Part shown: one piece after another, positions 24,313 to 34,173 of the stretch | How positions within the stretch are numbered: position 1 is the stretch's first letter | Layout of the letters: every line of letters begins with the position of its first letter | DNA from: an uncultured Pseudomonadales bacterium | GTDB lineage: Bacteria > Pseudomonadota > Gammaproteobacteria > Pseudomonadales > Azotimanducaceae | NCBI GenBank assembly: GCA_947258825.1 | Contig: CAMYJX010000056.1 | Location: 21,713-57,900, forward strand | Reading direction: 5' to 3' | DNA length: 36,188 nt | Notes under the pieces: model-generated | Seen by the model: only the letters and a program-made list of their open reading frames with translations | Told to the model about the DNA's origin: nothing | Database searches by the model: none | Made by a program: the position numbers and the translations under genes

Positions 24313-25734
24313 ATGAACGTTTCGCAGGGCCCCTCAGACACGCAGGAAGACACCGTCAGGCTGGAAGGCTTCGGCGAGCAGGATCTGTACCAGCGGCGGG
24401 AGAAGATCTTCACCCGTTACGTCGGCGGTTTCTTTCAGCGGCTCAGATTCTTTACCGGCTGGCCGCTGCTGGCCGGCTACTTTCTGCTGCCGTGGTTGCA
24501 ATGGGGAGAGCGTCAGGCTGTGCTGTTCGACCTGCCTGCCCGGCAGTTTCACATCCTGGGCCTGACTTTCTGGCCCCAGGATCTCTGGCTGCTGGGCTGG
24601 ATGCTGATCATCGCCGCGTTCGCGCTGTTCACCTTTACCACCCTGGTAGGGCGCATCTGGTGCGGATACACCTGTCCTCAGACGGTGTGGACCGCCATAT
24701 TCATGTGGGTGGAGCAGATCACCGAAGGCGAGCGCCACCAGCGCATCCGGCTGGACAGCGCGCCCTGGAACTTCGAGAAGATTCGCAAGCGTTTTCTGAA
24801 ACACGCCATGTGGCTGGGCTGGGCCTTTCTTACCGGGCTGACGTTCGTCGGTTATTTCACCCCGATTCGCGAGCTGGCCTGGGGTTTCCTGACCTTCGAT
24901 TTCGAGCTGATCGGCACCTGGGCAGCTCTTTGGACCCTCTTCTTCACCTGCGCCACCTACATCAACGCGGGCTGGATGCGTGAGCAGGTGTGCATCTATA
25001 TGTGTCCTTACGCGCGGTTCCAGTCTGCCATGTTCGACAAGGACACCCTGATCGTGTCCTATGACGCCGCCCGGGGTGAACCTCGCGGCGCGCGCAAGCG
25101 GAACACCCGACCCGACGCGCTTGGCGACTGCATAGACTGCCAGCTGTGCGTGCAGGTCTGCCCGACGGGCATCGACATTCGCAACGGGCTGCAATACCAG
25201 TGCATCGGCTGCGCGCACTGCGTGGATGCCTGCAACCAGGTGATGGGCAAGGTAGGCTACGATCCCGGGCTTATCCGCTACACCACCGAGCACGAGCTCT
25301 CCGGCGGCAAGACCCACTGGCTCCGCCTTCGAAGCGTGGGCTACGCGACCGCGCTGGTCGTCATGGGCTGCGTTTTTCTGTGGGCCGTGGTTACCCGCGT
25401 ACCCTTCGAAGTGGACGTACTGCGGGAACGTGGGCAGCTGTTCTCTCAGGCCAGCGACGGCAGCGTCAGCAACCAGTATCGACTTCGCGTGCTCAACAAG
25501 GGCCAGCAGCCGGCCAGCCTGTCGCTCGAGGTCGAGAGCACCCTGCCGCTCAGCTTATCCGTAGCCAGCCCGATACGCCTGGAACCGGTCGAGCTGCTAG
25601 ATCTGCCGCTGACGCTCAGCGCCGCCGGCAAGGATGTCGCAAGCCCGAACACCGAGGTTACGATCACCGTCTGCGAGGCGGCCACCGCGCGTTGTGACGC
25701 CGAAGTCACCCGCTTCCTGGGCCCGTCCAAATGA
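24313..25734 (+). CDS. ccoG: cbb3 oxidase accessory ferredoxin-like membrane protein
   Basis: A 473-residue FixG/CcoG. Five or so membrane helices carry the WCGYTCPQTVW pair of cysteines. A dicluster ferredoxin region (about 275-315) reads CIDCQLCVQVCPTG and CIGCAHCVDACNQV, and a C-terminal periplasmic Ig-like domain (about 375-473) follows. CcoG is known to act as a cupric reductase during oxidase copper loading. It sits in the standard place between ccoP and ccoH/I. Confidence 0.96.
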   Translation: MNVSQGPSDTQEDTVRLEGFGEQDLYQRREKIFTRYVGGFFQRLRFFTGWPLLAGYFLLPWLQWGERQAVLFDLPARQFHILGLTFWPQDLWLLGWMLIIAAFALFTFTTLVGRIWCGYTCPQTVWTAIFMWVEQITEGERHQRIRLDSAPWNFEKIRKRFLKHAMWLGWAFLTGLTFVGYFTPIRELAWGFLTFDFELIGTWAALWTLFFTCATYINAGWMREQVCIYMCPYARFQSAMFDKDTLIVSYDAARGEPRGARKRNTRPDALGDCIDCQLCVQVCPTGIDIRNGLQYQCIGCAHCVDACNQVMGKVGYDPGLIRYTTEHELSGGKTHWLRLRSVGYATALVVMGCVFLWAVVTRVPFEVDVLRERGQLFSQASDGSVSNQYRLRVLNKGQQPASLSLEVESTLPLSLSVASPIRLEPVELLDLPLTLSAAGKDVASPNTEVTITVCEAATARCDAEVTRFLGPSK

Positions 25735-25744
25735 GGGCATTCAA

Positions 25745-25945
25745 ATGAGGGATTTCTTGAGTAGGGCGATGAGCGCGAAGGACTTCGTCGTGAAGCGACG
25801 GATGGTCGTCCTGGTCATCGCCATCCCCGCCGCCGCGGTCCTCATGAGCGCGGTTACCGTTTATGTGGCTGTTTCCACACCGGAAGCGGTGGTGAAGCGG
25901 GAAGCGCCGCCGCTGTCCAAGACCAGCTGGCGGGAACAGGAATGA
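25745..25945 (+). CDS. Short FixH/CcoH-like single-helix protein
   Basis: A 66-residue protein with one membrane helix (about 20-41), followed by AVSTPEAVVKREAPPLSKTSW. Its place between ccoG and ccoI and its helix-AVSTPE boundary resemble the N-terminus of FixH/CcoH, but ordinary CcoH is about 160 residues with a periplasmic domain. Here the whole C-terminal part is absent, and the gene ends in a clean ATGA overlap with ccoI, arguing that the short form is real. CcoH holds assembly intermediates together; whether this form does is unknown. Confidence 0.7.
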   Translation: MRDFLSRAMSAKDFVVKRRMVVLVIAIPAAAVLMSAVTVYVAVSTPEAVVKREAPPLSKTSWREQE

Positions 25946-28077
25946 CGCTGAGCACCATCAGCGTCAGTGATATGCACTGCGCGGGCTGCGTCAGCAAGAT
26001 CGAGCGTGCGCTGCGTGAGCTGGAGGGCGTGCTCGAAACGCACATCAACCCGGCGCGACGCCAGGTGCTGGTCGAGCATGCCGACGGCACCGAAACCGCG
26101 ACTTTGCTGGCGAGAATCGAAGCAGCGGGTTTCCATCCCTGTCTGACCAGCAACCCGCGGCAGAGCTTTCGGCAACGTGATCTGCTCAAGCGGCTGGGTA
26201 TTGCCGGCCTCGCCATGATGCAGGTCATGATGGCCGCCCTGGCGATGTACTCCGGGGCTTTCGAAGGCATGGACCCGGCCGTCCGCCGCCTGTTCGAGAT
26301 CACCAGCCTGACGTTCTGCATTCCGGTGGTCGCTTACTCGGCCATGCCCTTCTTCCGCAACGCCATCGTCGCCTGGCGGACCGGCCTGAACATGGATGTC
26401 CCCATCGCTCTGGCCATCGCCTGCGCCTTCGCGGTGAGCCTGGCTCACACCCCCGATGGCGCTGGCGAGGTCTACTACGACTCCGTCGTGATGTTCACCT
26501 TCCTGCTGCTGACGGCCAGGTACATCGACGATCGTCTGAAGCAGCGCTTCGACATGAGCAACGCGGCGCTGGCAGCGTTGCCCGCGACGGGTCTGGTTCT
26601 CGACAACAACCGGCGAGTCCCCACGCCGCTGGCCGAAATTGCCGCCGGCACCCGGCTGTGGGTGGAACAGGGCAATCAGGTGCCGCTGGATGGCCGCGTG
26701 GAATCGGCCGGGGCGACTCTGGACGAGTCGGTGCTCACGGGCGAGTCTCAGTGGGTCAGCAAAGCTTCGGGAGAGACCGTCTATGCCGGAACGCTGAACC
26801 GGGGGGCCGGCTTCTGCCTTCACACCACCGCAACATATGACAGCACGCGAATCGCCGGTATTGCAGATCTGGCCAATCGTGCCCAGGCAGACAAGCCCCA
26901 GGTCGCACAGCTCGCCGATCGCATCGCTGCCGTGTTCGTTCCCGCGGTGCTCTGCCTTGCGACCCTTACCTTCGTCGCCTGGCAGCTGGTCAACCCGGAG
27001 AAGGCATTCGTCGCCGCCCTGACGGTTCTCGTAGTCAGCTGCCCGTGCGCGCTGTCACTGGCCACGCCAGCCGCCATTACGGCGGCCATGACCCGGCTGC
27101 GCCAGACGGGCATCGTGCTGACCCGCAGCGACGCGCTGATGCAGATCGCCCGGGTGAACGCAGCCCTGTTCGATAAAACGGGCACCCTGACAGAACACGC
27201 GCCCGACCTGGTGAACGTGGTTCTCCTGGCCGAGGTCGGCGTGGATCGGGACGAAGTGCTGGATATTGCCGCCGCGCTGCAGCAGCACGCCAACCACCCC
27301 ATTGCCCGCGCTTTCCCGGAGCCGGAACGGGCCGTGGTCAACGACGCTCGGGTCGTCGCCGGCGCCGGGGTCGAGGGACGCTGGCAGAACCGGGCGGTGA
27401 AGATCGGCAGCGGCGCCTTCTGCGGCCTGCCGGACGGCTCTGCTGAAACCGGAATTTTTCTCGCCGTGGACGGCACCCCCGCCGCAAGGTTCGAGATCGC
27501 CGACCCGTTACGTCCGGATGCCCTGCCGGCCGTAGCGGCGCTCAGGCAAGCGGGCATCCGGTCGACGATGGTAAGCGGCGATGCAGAGGACCGCTGTGCC
27601 GCGCTGGCCACGCAGCTGCAAATCGACTACGTGGCACGCCAGGCGCCGGAAACCAAGCTCGAGATCACCCGCGCGCTGCAGGAGCGGGGCGACCAGGTCA
27701 TGGTGGTTGGCGACGGCATCAATGACGTGCCCGCCCTTGCCGCTGCGAACGTTTCCGTCTCGGTTCTCGAGAGCTCCGATCTGGTGAAGAGCCGAACCGA
27801 CGTCCTGTTGCTCAGCCGCCGTCTGGGCGCGCTGGTAGACCTGGTCGCCGTCGGCCGCCGGGCAGCGGGCATCATGCGGCAGAACCTGGCATGGGCGCTG
27901 TCTTACAATCTGATCGCCATTCCGTTCGCCGCGCTGGGCTTCATGCCCCCCTGGGTCGCAGCCCTGGGCATGGCAAGCAGCTCGACGCTGGTGATGTTGA
28001 ACGCTACCCGGCTGCTGCGGGTGCCCGTGTGGCGCCCACCTGCTGACAATGATCAAAACAAACTGCCGGGGAGATAG
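25942..28077 (+). CDS. ccoI: Copper-exporting P1B ATPase for cbb3 assembly
   Basis: A 711-residue FixI/CcoI copper ATPase. The N-terminal HMA domain has MHCAGC at 11-16. Eight membrane helices include the metal path C367-P368-C369. TGES is the actuator motif, D411 in DKTGT is phosphorylated, and HANHP and GDGINDVPAL are the nucleotide and hinge motifs. It delivers copper for the CcoN CuB site. It overlaps the H-like gene by ATGA and is followed by ccoS after two bases. Confidence 0.96.
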   Translation: MTLSTISVSDMHCAGCVSKIERALRELEGVLETHINPARRQVLVEHADGTETATLLARIEAAGFHPCLTSNPRQSFRQRDLLKRLGIAGLAMMQVMMAALAMYSGAFEGMDPAVRRLFEITSLTFCIPVVAYSAMPFFRNAIVAWRTGLNMDVPIALAIACAFAVSLAHTPDGAGEVYYDSVVMFTFLLLTARYIDDRLKQRFDMSNAALAALPATGLVLDNNRRVPTPLAEIAAGTRLWVEQGNQVPLDGRVESAGATLDESVLTGESQWVSKASGETVYAGTLNRGAGFCLHTTATYDSTRIAGIADLANRAQADKPQVAQLADRIAAVFVPAVLCLATLTFVAWQLVNPEKAFVAALTVLVVSCPCALSLATPAAITAAMTRLRQTGIVLTRSDALMQIARVNAALFDKTGTLTEHAPDLVNVVLLAEVGVDRDEVLDIAAALQQHANHPIARAFPEPERAVVNDARVVAGAGVEGRWQNRAVKIGSGAFCGLPDGSAETGIFLAVDGTPAARFEIADPLRPDALPAVAALRQAGIRSTMVSGDAEDRCAALATQLQIDYVARQAPETKLEITRALQERGDQVMVVGDGINDVPALAAANVSVSVLESSDLVKSRTDVLLLSRRLGALVDLVAVGRRAAGIMRQNLAWALSYNLIAIPFAALGFMPPWVAALGMASSSTLVMLNATRLLRVPVWRPPADNDQNKLPGR

Positions 28078-28079
28078 GC

Positions 28080-28229
28080 ATGGATATCCTGCTGCTGCTC
28101 ATCCCTATTTCCATCGTGCTCATCGCCATCGCTGGCGTTACCTTCGTCTGGGCGGTCAACAATGACCAGTTCGAAGAGCTGGACAGGCACGGATTCGACA
28201 TTCTGGAAGATGACTCGGGAGAGAAATGA
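28080..28229 (+). CDS. ccoS: cbb3 oxidase maturation protein
   Basis: A 49-residue CcoS. One membrane helix (residues about 3-25) begins MDILLLLIPISIVLIAIAG and is followed by FVWAVNNDQFEELDRHG, the family hallmark of an aromatic-Asn-x-QF-(D/E)-(D/E)-L-(D/E) segment. GGGGAG lies just before the ATG, which is two bases after the ccoI stop. CcoS is needed for haem b and copper insertion into CcoN. The stop is followed at once by the ATG of the next gene. Confidence 0.92.
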   Translation: MDILLLLIPISIVLIAIAGVTFVWAVNNDQFEELDRHGFDILEDDSGEK

Positions 28230-28832
28230 ATGAAAACGCTGCTCTATGGCCTCCTCGTCACCGTTAACCCCGTCAGCGGCTGGCAGAAGATCGCCGACCA
28301 CGCCGCCGGGTTGCTGCCCGTGCTGTTGCTGCACACGCTTCCCTACGCGCTGATTCCCGCCGTCTGCTGGTACGTGGGCGTGACGCAGCAGGGGTGGGCG
28401 GTGGCCGGCGACCTGGTCAGGCTGACCCCGGAAAGCGCTCTACCGATGTGCGCCATGTTTTTCCTGGCCATGGTGGGCGGGGTTATCTTTCTCGGCTACA
28501 TGGTTCACTGGATGGCGGAATCCTACGGCTCGGCTTCCACGGTCGCTCAGGGGGTCACCCTCATCACCTACACCGCCTCGCCGTTTTTCATCGCCGGCCT
28601 GCTCGGCCTGCGACCGATCCTGTGGCTGGACATCATGCTGGGCTGTCTGGTGGCCTGCTACTGCATCTACCTGCTGTACCGCGGCACCAGCATCGTTCTG
28701 AAGGTGCCGCCGGAGCGCGGTTTCCTCTACGCCAGCGCCGTATTCGCCGTGGCGCTCGTATCGTTCGTCGCCCTGCTGGGTGCTACCGTCGTGCTGTGGG
28801 ATTTCGGCCCGGCGCCGGAATACACCTACTGA
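28230..28832 (+). CDS. Yip1-family multi-span membrane protein
   Basis: A 200-residue inner-membrane protein with about five hydrophobic helices (about 28-48, 74-94, 108-128, 130-150, 165-190). The N-terminus LLVTVNPVSGWQKIAD is the typical entry of bacterial Yip1-domain proteins, where Pro-x-x-Trp sits just before the first helix. Function is unknown. It begins directly after the ccoS stop with no spacer, so it is the last gene of the cco transcription unit; a link to oxidase assembly is inferred from that alone. Confidence 0.75.
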   Translation: MKTLLYGLLVTVNPVSGWQKIADHAAGLLPVLLLHTLPYALIPAVCWYVGVTQQGWAVAGDLVRLTPESALPMCAMFFLAMVGGVIFLGYMVHWMAESYGSASTVAQGVTLITYTASPFFIAGLLGLRPILWLDIMLGCLVACYCIYLLYRGTSIVLKVPPERGFLYASAVFAVALVSFVALLGATVVLWDFGPAPEYTY

Positions 28833-28856
28833 GCCGGTTCGGCTCAGCTTCGGCTG
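28830..28856. terminator. Paired hairpins between convergent genes
   Basis: TGAGCC-GGTTC-GGCTCA (28830-28846) and CAGC-TTCG-GCTG (28845-28856, TTCG tetraloop) overlap in the 28-base gap between the Yip1-type gene and the antiporter gene, which converge here. No T-run follows on either strand, but position suggests a bidirectional terminator or transcript-end protector. The first stem begins in the stop codon of the Yip1-type gene. Confidence 0.5.
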
Positions 28857-28860
28857 CCGA

Positions 28861-29865
28861 CTAAACTGCCAGCAGCCTAAGCGCCAGGTACCCGACATAC
28901 AGCACCAGCAACCCGGCGCCCCAGACCCGGCTGATGTTGCCACGGCCCAGCAGCGCAATGGGAATCAGCAACGCCGTCAATGCCAGGCTGAACACCAGGT
29001 CGGCCTCCCCTCCTTTGGGGATGCCGATGTCGGCAACGATCGCGCTGATCGGCAACACGAACAGGCTGTTGAAGAGGTTGGAGCCCACCAGGTTGCCGAT
29101 GGCCAGGTCGGGCTCACGGCGATAGGCGGCCATCACGGAAGTGACCAGCTCCGGCATGCTGGTACCGACCGCAAGCACTAAAAGGCCGATGACGGCAGAG
29201 GGAACCCCCCAGGACTCGGCCAGACCCGTACCGGCACTGATGGTCAGGAGCCCGCCGACGTAAAGCAAAACCCCACCCACCGACAGCAGAATCAAGTCTT
29301 TGGAGGGCAGCGTTTTCCGGCGGAATCGCGGCACGGCGCCGATTTCTCCAAACAGCGGATCCTCTTCCTGATCGCGAAGAACATCGACCGCGGTCACGTA
29401 GAAAAAAATCGAGAACAGCAGCAGCAGGCCCAGACCGTCGGCCAGATCGAGCTTTGAAACGTCACCGCGCAGCAGCGAATCCGTGGAGAAGACCAGAAGC
29501 ATCGCCGAACCCAGCAGCAGCAGGGGTATCTCGCGGCGAACGATCTGCCCTTCCAACGCAACGGGCGCAATCAGCGCGGTGACGCCGAGCACCAGGCCGA
29601 GATTGGCCAGATTCGAACCCACGACATTGCCAAATGCCAGATCTGTTTCACCCTGGAGGGCCCCCAGAACATTCACCACCAGCTCGGGCGCGCTGGTGCC
29701 AAACGCCACCACGGTGAGACCGACGATCAAGGGAGAGATACCAAAAGCCCTGGCCAACCCGCTGGCCCCTCGTACAAGCGTGTCGCCACCCAGAAGCAGA
29801 CCGGCGAGGCCGACCACGAGGAGCAGATAGTCCAAAACCGTAAATGCGCCCAGAGGCCCAGACAC
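28861..29865 (-). CDS. Calcium/sodium antiporter (CaCA family)
   Basis: A 334-residue inner-membrane exchanger of the YrbG type, with ten membrane helices in two inverted halves. The alpha repeats are FGTSAPELVV with GNVVGSNLANLG in the first half and VGTSMPELVTSV with GNLVGSNLFNSL in the second, the ion-binding signature of the family. A hydrophilic loop (about 150-190) separates the halves. The start is uncertain: GTG 29865 has no clear Shine-Dalgarno, and a downstream TTG is possible. It is divergent from the molybdopterin oxidoreductase across 26 bases. Confidence 0.92.
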   Translation of the reverse strand: MSGPLGAFTVLDYLLLVVGLAGLLLGGDTLVRGASGLARAFGISPLIVGLTVVAFGTSAPELVVNVLGALQGETDLAFGNVVGSNLANLGLVLGVTALIAPVALEGQIVRREIPLLLLGSAMLLVFSTDSLLRGDVSKLDLADGLGLLLLFSIFFYVTAVDVLRDQEEDPLFGEIGAVPRFRRKTLPSKDLILLSVGGVLLYVGGLLTISAGTGLAESWGVPSAVIGLLVLAVGTSMPELVTSVMAAYRREPDLAIGNLVGSNLFNSLFVLPISAIVADIGIPKGGEADLVFSLALTALLIPIALLGRGNISRVWGAGLLVLYVGYLALRLLAV

Positions 29866-29891
29866 GCGGCCTGGAAAGGAGGCACCAACAA

Positions 29892-31911
29892 ATGCTGACG
29901 AAAAAACGAACCTTCTGCCGGGTCTGCGAGCCCGCCTGCGGTCTGGTCGCGACCGTAGACGACGAAGCGCTGGTCGCGCTGGAGCCGGACAAGGAACACC
30001 CGATTTCGAAAGGCTTCGTCTGCAACAAAGGCATCTACGGCCTGGACATCCACAGTGATCCGGACCGGCTGCAGCAGCCGCTCAAGCAGGTGGCGCCCGG
30101 CCAGTTCGAGCCGATCAGCTGGGATCAGGCCCTGAATGAAATCGCCGAGCGTCTGTCTGTCATCATCAACGGTCACGGCGCCGATGCCGTGGGCAGCTAC
30201 ACAGGCAATCCGACCGCATTCAATGCCCTGTATGGCCCCTCTTTCGGCAGCTTCATGCGCCAGCTCGGGGTAAGAAAACACTTCAGCTCAGGCACCCAGG
30301 ACTGCGCCAACAAGTTCGCCGGCAGCGAGGCCGTGTTCGGCACCCGGACCATGCACCCGGTACCAGACATCGATCACAGCGACCTCATTCTCATCATCGG
30401 CGAGAACCCGGCGGTGAGCCACATGTCCTTCGTATCGATTCCTCACCCCATGCAGCACCTGAAGGAAGCGGAGCAACGCGGGGCCAGAGTCCTTTACGTC
30501 AACCCTCGAGAGATCGAATCGGCCAGCATTGCCGGGAAGGTGCTCAAGATCAGGCCGGACAGCGACGCCTACCTGCTGGCGGCGCTGTTGCATGAGATCG
30601 ATCGTACCGTGGGTTTCGATGCGGAAGCCGTTCAGCGCCACGGCCAGAACGTCGACGAGCTGCGCGCTTTCGTCGCCCGCTATCCGGCGGAAAGAGTCGC
30701 CGGCGTCACCGGAATCCCGGCGCCTGAGATCCGTCAGCTCGCCATTGATTTCGCCAGGCAACCTGGGGCGCCGCGGGGGCAATTTCTACTCACTGGGTTT
30801 CTACGAGCGCAGCCCGGCGGCGGGGAAAGCGGTGCCCGAAGGTTTCCTGGATACCCCCTTCGGCCGCATCCGCAAACCCGGCGGCGTCGGCATCAGCCTG
30901 CCCGGAAACCTCCTCGCGAACTACATCTACGACCATCACGAGCCGATTCGCGCCCTGTTCGTCAACTCCGGCAATCCGGTGCTCTCCATCGGCGGCGAAG
31001 CGGCCATGCGCGAAGCGTTGAGCTCCCTCGAGCTGCTCGTCTGCGTAGACATCTATCGCAACGCCACGGCCGAGTACGCGGACTACGTGCTGCCCGCTGC
31101 GGGAGCGTTCGAGCGCGAGGACATCAACATCACCGGCATCGGCCTGCAGTTCGAGCCCAGCGTGCAGTTCACCGAAGCCATGGTGCCGCCAGCATACGAA
31201 CGCAAGCCGGACTGGTGGATATACGAGAAGCTGTGTCAGGCGATGAATCTGCAGTCGGCATTCGACGTCGACGAGAACCCCAACATGTGGGCGAGAGTAG
31301 ACGCCATGTTGCGCTCTCAGGGTCGCAGCATGCGCGAGCTTCGTGCCGAGAACATCATCGCTCTGGAGCGCTCCAGGCCAGAGGAATTTTACGACAGGTA
31401 CCTGCAACACGAGGACAAGCACGTCGACTGCTGCCCGGAGATCTTTGCCGAAGCCCAGACGCGCATGGAGGAGATTTTCGTTGACCTGGAGACGGCGCCC
31501 ACGGATCAGCTGAAGCTGATCAGCAAGCGCGACCAGTACATGATGAACAGCTGGTATTCCAACCTGCCGAAGCTCAAGCGTCGGGACAGAGACCGCAACT
31601 ACCTGTTCATGCATCCCCTTGATGCGGAAAAGCGTCAGGTCGTCGACGGCAGCGAGGTAACCGTAAGCAACCAGCATGGCACCATCTCGGCGCCGGTGAG
31701 ATTGACCGACGAGCTGATGCCGGGCGTGGTCGCGATGACCCACGGCTGGGGACATCGCGATGCCAAGGGCATGCGGGTGGCCGGCGAGAAGCACGGCGTG
31801 AACTGCAACGCGCTGCTGCCGTCCGGGCCGGGCAGCTTCGAGCCGCTGTCGAATCAGGCACACATGACGGGCATTCCGGTAGAGGTGAAACCGCTGGCCG
31901 CAACAGCCTGA
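29892..31911 (+). pseudogene. Molybdopterin oxidoreductase, internal deletion and frameshift
   Basis: Starts at ATG 29892 with AAAGGAGG nine bases upstream. The N-terminal [4Fe-4S] site reads FCRVCEPACG with a fourth Cys in GFVCNKG, and the catalytic domain continues (WDQALNEIAERL, GTQDCANKFAG) to IRQLAIDFAR near 30753. There the frame changes, and about 30-35 residues found in relatives before TGNLxRRGGNFYSLG are missing. The rest reads cleanly in another frame to 31911, ending in a normal molybdopterin-binding domain. Restored, it would be about 705 residues, the usual size. No Tat signal is seen, so it is cytoplasmic. Substrate unknown. Confidence 0.85.
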
Positions 31912-31985
31912 CCGGAAATTGCCAGGTGCCCGATGGTCAGACAGCCGGTCACAACGGACTCAGCATAGACGGGAGGACGGCCGCC

Positions 31986-32881
31986 GTGACAAATCCAGAG
32001 CCAGGCAGCGACGCATGGCTGAACCTGGTCTCCGAAGAGATCATCGATCCGGACCGCCCCATAGTGGACCCTCACCATCACCTGTGGGACAGAGCCTGGG
32101 GACGCTATCTTCTGGATGAGCTGTGGGCCGATACGGGATCCGGCCACAACGTAGTAACCACGGTCTATCTGGAGTGCGGATCCAGCTTCTATTCTTCCGG
32201 ACCCGTGCACCTCAAGCCTGTGGGCGAATCCGTCTTCGTCAATGAGATCGCGGCGGCTTCCCGGGCCAACCCCGACCAACCATCCATCGGCGCCATCGTG
32301 GGCCGCGCGGACCTCAGCCTGGGCGCCGAGCTCGACGAGGTGCTGGAGGCCCACGAGGCCGCAGCGCCGGGGCTGTTCCGGGGCATTCGCCATACCGGCG
32401 CCAGAGCCCGGCACCCGCAAACCCTGCGCATTGCCCTCAGCGCGCCGGAGGGCCTGTATCAGGATGAAAGTTTCCGCCGCGGCGTCGCCCGACTGGGCGA
32501 GCTGGGCTACACCTACGACGCCTGGCACTACCACCACCAGAATCAGGATTTCCTGACGCTCGCTCGGGCCGTGCCCGGCACCCCAACGTGGTGGCCAAGC
32601 TGGGCGGGCTCGCCATGCCCGACACCGGCTTCGGATGGCACGAACGAGACAGGCCGCCCACCTCAGACGAGTTCGCGGACGCCCAGGCGCGTTATTACCA
32701 CCATGCGATCCGGTGCTTCGGCCCGGAGCGTTGCATGTTCGAGAGCAATTTCCCGGTAGATCGCTGGTCGCTGTCTTATCCCGTGTTGTGGAACGGTCTG
32801 AAAAAGATCGCTGCCAATTACTCGGAAAGCGAAAAGCATGCCATGTTCTACGGGACGGCGGCGCGGGTCTATCGGCTGTAG
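31986..32881 (+). pseudogene. Amidohydrolase-type TIM-barrel hydrolase, internal deletion and frameshift
   Basis: A metal-dependent hydrolase of the Amidohydro_2 type. The start is GTG 31986 with GGAGG nine bases upstream. The metal-binding entry is IVDPHHHLWDRAWGRYL. The first frame runs to FLTLARAVPGT near 32582; the protein then continues in another frame as NVVAKLGGLAMPDTGFGWHERD to 32881, ending in MFESNFPVDRW and a normal C-terminus. About 35-45 residues of the barrel, including the usual LDH metal or catalytic strand, are missing at the junction. Family members act on lactone or cyclic acid substrates; here the substrate is unknown. Confidence 0.82.
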
Positions 32882-32939
32882 CCGAACATCACCGGTCCGG
32901 TCGACCTGCCCAACCAGCTGGCGCCCGCCGGACCGTCCC

Positions 32940-34121
32940 TCAATCCGGCAGGCCCAGGACCCGCTTGGCGATGATGTTGAGCTGAACTTCTTTGGTTCCG
33001 CCTGCAATGGTCAGCGCCTTGTTGCGCAGCCAGTCCCTGGTGGCCGCCAGCTCCTCGCCGGCGAAGCCGTCACCGGCCCCCAGCCCGCGGGTTCCCATGG
33101 CTTGCAGCAGCAACTCGTCGCCGCTCTGGGTGTGCAGCGCCCCGGTCAGCTTCACCGCGGATGAGGTGAACCCCGGAGCTCGAGCCTTCGCTTCCTCAAT
33201 GGCGCGCTGCTGCGTCAGACGCTGGGCGAATCCATTCATCTCGTAGTCTGTGAGCCTGCGGCGCAGGTTCTCATCCGCAATCCGATTGCCGTCGAGCGTT
33301 GCGTAACGCCGGATGAGCGCCGGCATGCGGCTATCCTCTGTGCGTCCACCCTGTGATCCGGAGATGTTGATGCCCGCGTGGGTCGACCGCTCGAACTGCA
33401 GGAGCCGCTTGCCGACGCTCCAACCGTTGTCGACCCCGCCGATCACATCGCCAACGGTTGCCAGCGCGTCTTCAAAATTGGTTTCACAAAACGGTGAGGC
33501 TCCTGACAGCAGGCGAATGGGGCTCACCCGGACACCGGGTTGATGCATATCCACAAGTATCAGGCTGATGCCCTGATGCTTCGGCAATTCCGGCGAGGTA
33601 CGCGCCAGCACAAAAATGTAGTCGCAATGCAACGCGTCGCTGGTCCACATCTTGCGGCCGTTGATGACAAACTGATCACCTCGGCGTTCGGCCCGGGTCG
33701 ACAGGCTCGCGAGGTCCGATCCGGCGCCTGGCTCCGAATAGCCCATGGCCCAGCCACCCTCGCCGCGGGCGATGCCGGGCAGCCACCGGGCTTTCTGCTC
33801 GTCTGACCCCAGCTCCAGGATGGTTGGCCCGATGTAGTTGACGCCGCGCCCGGTAAGTGGCGTGCGCGCGTTGATCCGTTTGAGCTCGTCAATCAGCACG
33901 CGGTACTGATCCCGATTCAGCTCCGCGCCGCCGTAGGCTTTAGGCCAGGTCGGTGTCGTCCAGCCGCGTTCCGCCATGCGTTCCAGCCAGAGCTGCACAT
34001 CGGGCTCTAGCGCAACCGAGCGGCTGCCCCAGGCTGTCTGTCCCGGGCCCCGCGCACCCGATGGGCAGCGTTCCTCAAGCCAGGCACGGGTAGCGTCCCG
34101 AAATTCCGCGAGCTCGTCCAT
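32940..34121 (-). CDS. Acyl-CoA dehydrogenase
   Basis: A 393-residue FAD-dependent acyl-CoA dehydrogenase. The helical N-domain (about 1-115) has WPKAYGGAELNRDQY. The middle beta-domain has GYSEPGAGSDLASLSTRAER and INGRKMWTSDALHCDYIF, the flavin-facing signature. The C-terminal helical domain ends in the usual IAGGTKEVQLNIIAKRVLGLP. It is complete with no frame break. The class resembles actinobacterial and marine gammaproteobacterial forms used for sterol or branched acyl chains, but the substrate cannot be read from sequence. It lies 52 bases downstream of the P450 gene on the same strand. Confidence 0.93.
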   Translation of the reverse strand: MDELAEFRDATRAWLEERCPSGARGPGQTAWGSRSVALEPDVQLWLERMAERGWTTPTWPKAYGGAELNRDQYRVLIDELKRINARTPLTGRGVNYIGPTILELGSDEQKARWLPGIARGEGGWAMGYSEPGAGSDLASLSTRAERRGDQFVINGRKMWTSDALHCDYIFVLARTSPELPKHQGISLILVDMHQPGVRVSPIRLLSGASPFCETNFEDALATVGDVIGGVDNGWSVGKRLLQFERSTHAGINISGSQGGRTEDSRMPALIRRYATLDGNRIADENLRRRLTDYEMNGFAQRLTQQRAIEEAKARAPGFTSSAVKLTGALHTQSGDELLLQAMGTRGLGAGDGFAGEELAATRDWLRNKALTIAGGTKEVQLNIIAKRVLGLPD

Positions 34122-34173
34122 CTGTGTTTCTTCCAGCAGCGCGGACGCCGGCCGCCGCCTGCGGGGGCGTTGC

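Noticed and set aside
32891..32936. CGGTCC/GGACCG inverted repeat after the amidohydrolase
   Set aside because: The arms are short, GC-only and about 34 bases apart with no T-run, so they are not distinguishable from background in GC-rich DNA.
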